A stretch of DNA of 55,034 nucleotides from an uncultured Eubacteriales bacterium. Its GTDB lineage: Bacteria; Bacillota; Clostridia; Monoglobales; Monoglobaceae. Shown piece by piece: positions 51,318 to 55,034 of the stretch. How positions within the stretch are numbered: position 1 is the stretch's first letter; every line of letters starts with the position of its first letter. The position numbers and the translations under genes are program-made. The stretch covers positions 1 to 55,034 of the forward strand of contig URAN01000015.1 in the NCBI GenBank assembly GCA_900545865.1, in the 5' to 3' direction. The notes below the pieces were generated by a model that saw nothing but the letters and a program-made list of their open reading frames with translations, was not told the origin of the DNA and searched no databases.

Positions 51318-52163
51318 TTATCTTCCTCTCATTTTGTTTTCTATCTCACTGCGCCGAGGTATTGCATTTAAAACATACTTTTTCCCAACGCTTATCCCTG
51401 ACGCCGTCACAGCATATTCACACGCAGTTTTAATATCCATTCCCTCGGCAATGCACACGGCGAGAACGCCGTTAAATGTGTCGCCCGCTCCGGTTGTGTC
51501 AATCGGTTTTACCGAAATCGGCGGGATTTTTATCTTTTCGTTAATCATACAACCGTCATCGCCGAGTGTTGTTACACTGTTTTGAAACCGCTGTGAATCA
51601 ATCGCCTGTTTTTCTTGTTCGTTCGGCGTAACCAAAAATACCGATTGTGCCGTTTTGTCCGATATTTCCCGTATCGGAGCGGGGTTTAAAATTACCCTGA
51701 CACCATACTTTTTCGCAATCTCAATTGCGGTATTATTTACCTCGGGCAAAACCTCCTGTTGCAAAAGCAATATATCGCTTTTTGAAATTTCTTTTTCAAA
51801 TGACAACACATCATCTTTGCACAGCTCCGCACCTTTGTATTCGGTAACACGATTTTCACCGTGTTTATCCGTCAAAATAAACGCAATCGGCGTTGTTTGG
51901 TTATCTTTGATTTTAAAACATCCGTACACTCCGTCCGTTTGGGCGGCGGCAATACACTTTTTACCGTCGGAATCATTTCCTACCGCAGCAAGAAAGCTGA
52001 CCTCAGCACCCATTCTCGCCGCTGCAATTGCTTGATTTATTCCCTTTCCGCCGACTTCTTCAAACACGGAATCCGCAACGAGTGTTTCTCCGTTTTCGTG
52101 AAAGTGATCAACATACATAAATGTTGATTTTCCGCATATTCCGATTACCGCAACTTTTGCCAT
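51318..52163 (-). CDS. PfkB family carbohydrate kinase (ribokinase-like)
   Basis: A 281-residue PfkB kinase. The first signature is VGGKGINQAIAAARMGAEVS, and the second is DTTGAGDTFNGVLAV, in which D228 is the catalytic base and GAGD forms the anion hole. Ribokinase is the nearest model (GGKG then NQA), but the clustered isomerases make another sugar or amino sugar equally possible. AGGCGGTGAGG precedes ATG 52163. It lies between the two SIS genes with gaps of 4 and 11 bases, so it is surely cotranscribed. Confidence 0.92.
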   Translation of the reverse strand: MAKVAVIGICGKSTFMYVDHFHENGETLVADSVFEEVGGKGINQAIAAARMGAEVSFLAAVGNDSDGKKCIAAAQTDGVYGCFKIKDNQTTPIAFILTDKHGENRVTEYKGAELCKDDVLSFEKEISKSDILLLQQEVLPEVNNTAIEIAKKYGVRVILNPAPIREISDKTAQSVFLVTPNEQEKQAIDSQRFQNSVTTLGDDGCMINEKIKIPPISVKPIDTTGAGDTFNGVLAVCIAEGMDIKTACEYAVTASGISVGKKYVLNAIPRRSEIENKMRGR

Positions 52164-52174
52164 TTCCTCACCGC

Positions 52175-52897
52175 CTATAAATGTTTTATTCTCGGCAAAT
52201 ATTTTTTGATTAATGTACGATTAAACTCCGCACCGCCGTCAACGTTGCCGCTTTTATAAACCGAAACATCACATCCGTCATCCGATGCAATCTTTGCCGC
52301 CTCGGCAAGCACGCTTTGCATAATAAATGAACTTGCTGCCGTTGATACACTACCCATTTTTGCATTTGCCTTCGGAATATCGATAACGGCATCGCCGTGC
52401 GGAACGCAGTTATCGATATAAATATCACTGCATTCATAAAGCTTTTTGCCGTCGGTTATATCTTTAAAATATTCAGAAGATACAACCGACACGCATCTTA
52501 CATTATTTTGTTTTGCCTCCTGTGCCATCTCTACGGGAACAGCATTTTTTCCCGAAGTGGATATCACAAAAATCATATCATGCCCGCTTATACAGTATCT
52601 TTCAAATATGTTTTCGGCAATACCGTGCATTTTTTCCATCTTGCTGCTCTTTGCTGCGCCGTTATGTAACATTAAATCGGCATCAAGCATTGCGCTGACA
52701 TTCGCAAGACCGCCCGAGCGATAAAAACAATCGAGCGCAATAAGATGTGAATGTCCGCAGCCGAATATGTAAATAATACCATCATTTTTGATAACGTTCG
52801 CCGCACATTCCGCCGCTGTTATCATTTTTTCGCGTTGTGTTTCTCTTATTTCGGTTAAAATTGATAGTATTTTTTCAAAGTATATATCCGCTGTCAT
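52175..52897 (-). CDS. SIS-domain sugar isomerase-like protein (UPF0309 type)
   Basis: A 240-residue SIS protein. Loop 1 is IYIFGCGHSHLIALDCFYRS and loop 2 MIFVISTSGKNAVPVEMAQ, a complete SIS phosphosugar site (STSGKN). VRCVSVVSSEY and DAVIDIPKA follow. The end (VDGGAEFNRTLIKKY, PRIKHL) is shared with the paralogue at 50558. It overlaps the previous gene by four bases (ATGA). Family members include phosphosugar isomerases and MurNAc-6-P-etherase-like proteins; the substrate here is unknown. Confidence 0.86.
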   Translation of the reverse strand: MTADIYFEKILSILTEIRETQREKMITAAECAANVIKNDGIIYIFGCGHSHLIALDCFYRSGGLANVSAMLDADLMLHNGAAKSSKMEKMHGIAENIFERYCISGHDMIFVISTSGKNAVPVEMAQEAKQNNVRCVSVVSSEYFKDITDGKKLYECSDIYIDNCVPHGDAVIDIPKANAKMGSVSTAASSFIMQSVLAEAAKIASDDGCDVSVYKSGNVDGGAEFNRTLIKKYLPRIKHL

Positions 52898-53925
52898 TTT
52901 TTCAAAACTCTCTTATAGTTTCTGCCTATGTTATCCCACAGCTCAATCGGGTCTTTTGCCGCAACGGAGGTTCCGTAACCGCCTCTGTATGTCCATGTTG
53001 CAAGTCGGTCAACGCCCAAGCTTTCGTACATATCAACAACTTTGTCAATCTGTTTAAAGTCCTCGGGACGTTTGTTATAGCCCATAAGCCATCTTTCGGA
53101 TTCCTTACCGTACTTTTTAGCCATCGCAACCGTTCTCTCGGTTATTTCACGGAAAAAGCTCTCGGGCAGAGTCCAATTGATGATTGTTGTTGAAAATACA
53201 TCAAAATACGGACAGCTTGCAACCATTTCCCAGTTATCGTAACCTCTGAGTTCCGTAACATAATACGAATTTAAGGTTGCGTGAACGCAACAAGTGATTT
53301 CCAGATTCGGATTCAACTCTTTAAGCGCCCTTGATGTATCCGAGAGGGTAAACAAAGCCTCTCTCCAACGGAATTGTTTAACATCGTCATTCATAAACTT
53401 CGGCATTTCATAGCCGTAATATTCCTCAAACTTTTTCATACATTCGGGACAACGGCAAGCCCAGTCGTCACCTGCTCCGCCCGTTATAGACGCATACGAT
53501 TTTGGGTATGCATAATGCGGCTCGTCCCAGAAAAATCCATCCACTTCCGTTTCTCTCGCAAGTTTTAAACAGATATTTTTAAAATAATCTCTGAACGAGT
53601 TTGTGTTAAAGCACGCCGCGTTCAGCACTTCGCCCGTATATGCCGATACCTGTCTGTGATGAATATTATTTTGCAGGAACAAGCTCACCTGTTCACCGCC
53701 GAAATACTTGCCTATTCCCCATGTATCCGCTATTACTCTGAGTCCGAGTTTATGCGCCGTTTTAACAATATTATTTATGTTCGGGAACCAAAAATCCATA
53801 TCGAATTCCGTTATTGCGAGAATAACGGTATCACAGCCGTGGTCAATCATCTCCTTAAAATCTTTTTCCGCGTGTTCGGCATAATTCAAGCCGTAATAGC
53901 TTATCGCCGTATGTTTAATTGCCAT
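52894..53925 (-). CDS. Glycoside hydrolase-like TIM-barrel protein
   Basis: A 343-residue protein with a TIM-barrel feel: ISYYGLNYAEHAEKDFKEM, VILAITEFDMDFWFPN, LGLRVIADTWGIGKYF, EVDGFFWDEPHYAYP and DRLATWTYRGG. A WACRCPECMKKFEEYYG segment with three cysteines resembles cysteine clusters seen in some uncharacterised hydrolase-like barrels. The glutamate in FFWDEPH is a candidate catalytic acid, but no family could be assigned. There is no signal peptide. It is the first gene of the seven-gene operon, with a promoter at 53974-54001. It may act on a glycoside or be a non-hydrolytic enzyme. Confidence 0.6.
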   Translation of the reverse strand: MAIKHTAISYYGLNYAEHAEKDFKEMIDHGCDTVILAITEFDMDFWFPNINNIVKTAHKLGLRVIADTWGIGKYFGGEQVSLFLQNNIHHRQVSAYTGEVLNAACFNTNSFRDYFKNICLKLARETEVDGFFWDEPHYAYPKSYASITGGAGDDWACRCPECMKKFEEYYGYEMPKFMNDDVKQFRWREALFTLSDTSRALKELNPNLEITCCVHATLNSYYVTELRGYDNWEMVASCPYFDVFSTTIINWTLPESFFREITERTVAMAKKYGKESERWLMGYNKRPEDFKQIDKVVDMYESLGVDRLATWTYRGGYGTSVAAKDPIELWDNIGRNYKRVLKK

Positions 53926-53973
53926 TTTCGTCTTCCTTTCCGATTTGTATCATAATTTATCTTTTCAACCTAC

Positions 53974-54001
53974 ATTATATCATTTGCTTAAATCTTGTAA
54001 A
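53974..54001 (-). promoter_or_regulatory. Promoter of the seven-gene sugar operon
   Basis: On the minus strand TTTACA (54001-53996), 16 bases and TATAAT (53979-53974), 48 bases before ATG 53925. Confidence 0.7.
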
Positions 54002-54037
54002 CCCGCAAAACGCTTATAAAGGTTCATATTTCGCAAC

Positions 54038-54065
54038 TTGACAGAAAAAATTTTTGTGATATAAT
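54038..54065 (+). promoter_or_regulatory. Promoter of the fifth AraC gene
   Basis: TTGACA (54038-54043), 16 bases and TATAAT (54060-54065). Both boxes are consensus. The leader is about 80 bases and contains AAAGGAG far from the ATG. Confidence 0.78.
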
Positions 54066-54153
54066 AAAATTAATACATTTTCAGAAAGGAGCGCTATATC
54101 ACGCTTTCGCACAAGCTTACACCGCGAACAGCCGATATACCAAATATTATACT

Positions 54154-54915
54154 ATGAGCTTTTTAACAGAACCTCGACCAATCAAAATTTTATCCGTACA
54201 TGAATTACAGTGGAAAAAGTGCGAAAACCGTGACTCAGCCGTTCGGCGTTTTCACGCTCTGTCATACAGAATAAAAGGTAATGCCGAATTTAAAACTGAG
54301 CGTCAAACTATTCATACGGAAACAGGTGAAATAGTATATGTCCCCAAAAACATCTCATATTCAATGAAGCACGATAAAGAACATCTTTACGTTGTTCATT
54401 TTGATATGGACAGTTCAAAAGACTTAAGGGATATTGAAAAATTTATTCCGCTTAATAACATTGTATTTCAAAACTTTTTTAAAAATATGTATAATATATG
54501 GACACAGTCACAGTTCGGATATAAATTTGATGCAACCGCAATTTTTTATAAAATTTTATCTGAATTAAACTATGACCATTATAAAACTAAGCTTAATAAA
54601 TCCGAAAAACTTACAAATATTATTTCTTATATTCAAATGAATTACACCGAACCGGATTTGACTGTTGAATCCGTTGCGGATACATTCGGAATAAGCAGCA
54701 GCTATCTGCGCCGCATTTTTACGGAAAACATAGGTATGCCACCTATAAAATACATCAATAAATTACGTTTTGAACGCGCTGTAGAGCTTTTAAACTCAGG
54801 TTATTACGGCATAGCGGATATTGCCAACCTTTCGGGTTTCCAAAACACAAAATACTTTTCGACAACCATAAAACGAATTTACGGAAAGACCCCGTCCGAA
54901 ATACGAAACATATAG
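54154..54915 (+). CDS. AraC family transcriptional regulator of the sugar operon
   Basis: A 253-residue regulator: a cupin-like effector domain (FHALSYRIKGNAEFKTERQ, ETGEIVYVPKNISYSMKHD) and an AraC DNA-binding end (LTVESVADTFGISSSYLRRI, YGIADIANLSGFQNTKYFST, TPSEIRNI). ATG 54154 has no good ribosome binding site next to it; AAAGGAG lies about 60 bases upstream, so translation may be weak or controlled. It is divergent from the seven-gene sugar operon and probably regulates it. Confidence 0.9.
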   Translation: MSFLTEPRPIKILSVHELQWKKCENRDSAVRRFHALSYRIKGNAEFKTERQTIHTETGEIVYVPKNISYSMKHDKEHLYVVHFDMDSSKDLRDIEKFIPLNNIVFQNFFKNMYNIWTQSQFGYKFDATAIFYKILSELNYDHYKTKLNKSEKLTNIISYIQMNYTEPDLTVESVADTFGISSSYLRRIFTENIGMPPIKYINKLRFERAVELLNSGYYGIADIANLSGFQNTKYFSTTIKRIYGKTPSEIRNI

Positions 54916-55010
54916 CCGTCTCAAGTCTATAAGTTTCTAAACTGTACATCTGGGCCAAATTAACACCTCGCAAATCCGCCCATTTTCAATCATATATTAT
55001 ACCTTTGAAG

Positions 55011-55028
55011 CCGCACAGAAATGTGCGG
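55011..55028. terminator. Hairpin with GAAA tetraloop near the window end
   Basis: CCGCACA and TGTGCGG enclose GAAA, 95 bases past the AraC stop. It is probably a terminator; what follows lies outside the window. The remaining bases 54916-55010 show no gene. Confidence 0.6.
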
Positions 55029-55034
55029 TTAATT

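Noticed and set aside
54085..54156. Possible leader peptide before the fifth AraC gene, using the AAAGGAG at about 54085 and ending in an ATGA overlap
   Set aside because: No ATG, GTG or TTG start stands at a proper distance from the ribosome binding site in the suitable frame.
1..55034. tRNA, rRNA, known riboswitches and transporter genes
   Set aside because: None could be recognised by eye on either strand; small RNAs cannot be excluded without covariance-model searches.

Overview
The window looks like chromosomal DNA of a strictly anaerobic, low-GC, monoderm Clostridia-type bacterium, possibly gut-associated. The evidence is AT-rich sequence, AGGAGG-type ribosome binding sites, S-layer homology (SLH) surface proteins, a glycyl-radical enzyme with its radical-SAM activase, and five AraC-type regulators each close to carbohydrate genes. 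The resemblance to fibre- or pectin-degrading gut Clostridia is inference. No rRNA, tRNA or CRISPR array was recognised.

Bases 1 to about 14.9 kb are accessory DNA. After the tail of a Gfo/Idh/MocA oxidoreductase and its terminator come a MNT/HEPN toxin-antitoxin pair, a Fic protein and a pRiA4b ORF-3 family protein. Next are an Rpn/PD-(D/E)XK transposase-like gene and the C-terminal stub of a second Fic protein. A mobilization pair (ribbon-helix-helix accessory protein and minimal relaxase) is followed by an AAA/DUF4143 ATPase and an operator-controlled DUF3990/XRE pair that lies between two copies of a 55-bp repeat. On the minus strand, excisionase, tyrosine integrase, a repeat-bearing unknown protein, a HerA/VirB4-like ATPase and a separate unknown 430-residue gene form the core of an integrated, possibly mobilizable, element.

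From 15 to 31.5 kb a minus-strand run encodes a surface polysaccharide programme: two secreted clan GH-A hydrolases (one with a CBM9-like domain), a duplicated beta-sandwich/Ig protein, two SLH proteins, an SGNH esterase, a pectate-lyase-fold protein and a GH20 enzyme. It is faced by a divergent AraC regulator whose promoter carries a 21-bp-period direct repeat. A second AraC gene (35.1 kb) is divergent from a DUF4965/glutaminase-A-like enzyme, and a 30-bp palindrome sits between them.

From 36 to 42.4 kb there is an intact operon (sugar isomerase-like TIM barrel, DegT aminotransferase, YitT membrane protein). Facing it is a decayed plus-strand operon: a near-consensus promoter with no gene, a transposase remnant, the tail of another sugar isomerase, and a GH2 beta-mannosidase with three frameshifts.

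From 42.4 to 47.3 kb lie two AraC genes and a glycyl-radical enzyme/activase operon. The radical enzyme is unusually short, has a GCxE active site, and its substrate is unknown. From 47.3 to 53.9 kb a tightly packed seven-gene minus operon joins a TIM-barrel protein, two paralogous SIS isomerases, a PfkB kinase, an unrecognised 230-residue protein, a Gfo/Idh/MocA oxidoreductase and a GH20 hexosaminidase. It is divergent from the fifth AraC gene and is probably a sugar or amino-sugar catabolic route. No transporter is encoded anywhere in the window, so uptake must be supplied from elsewhere.
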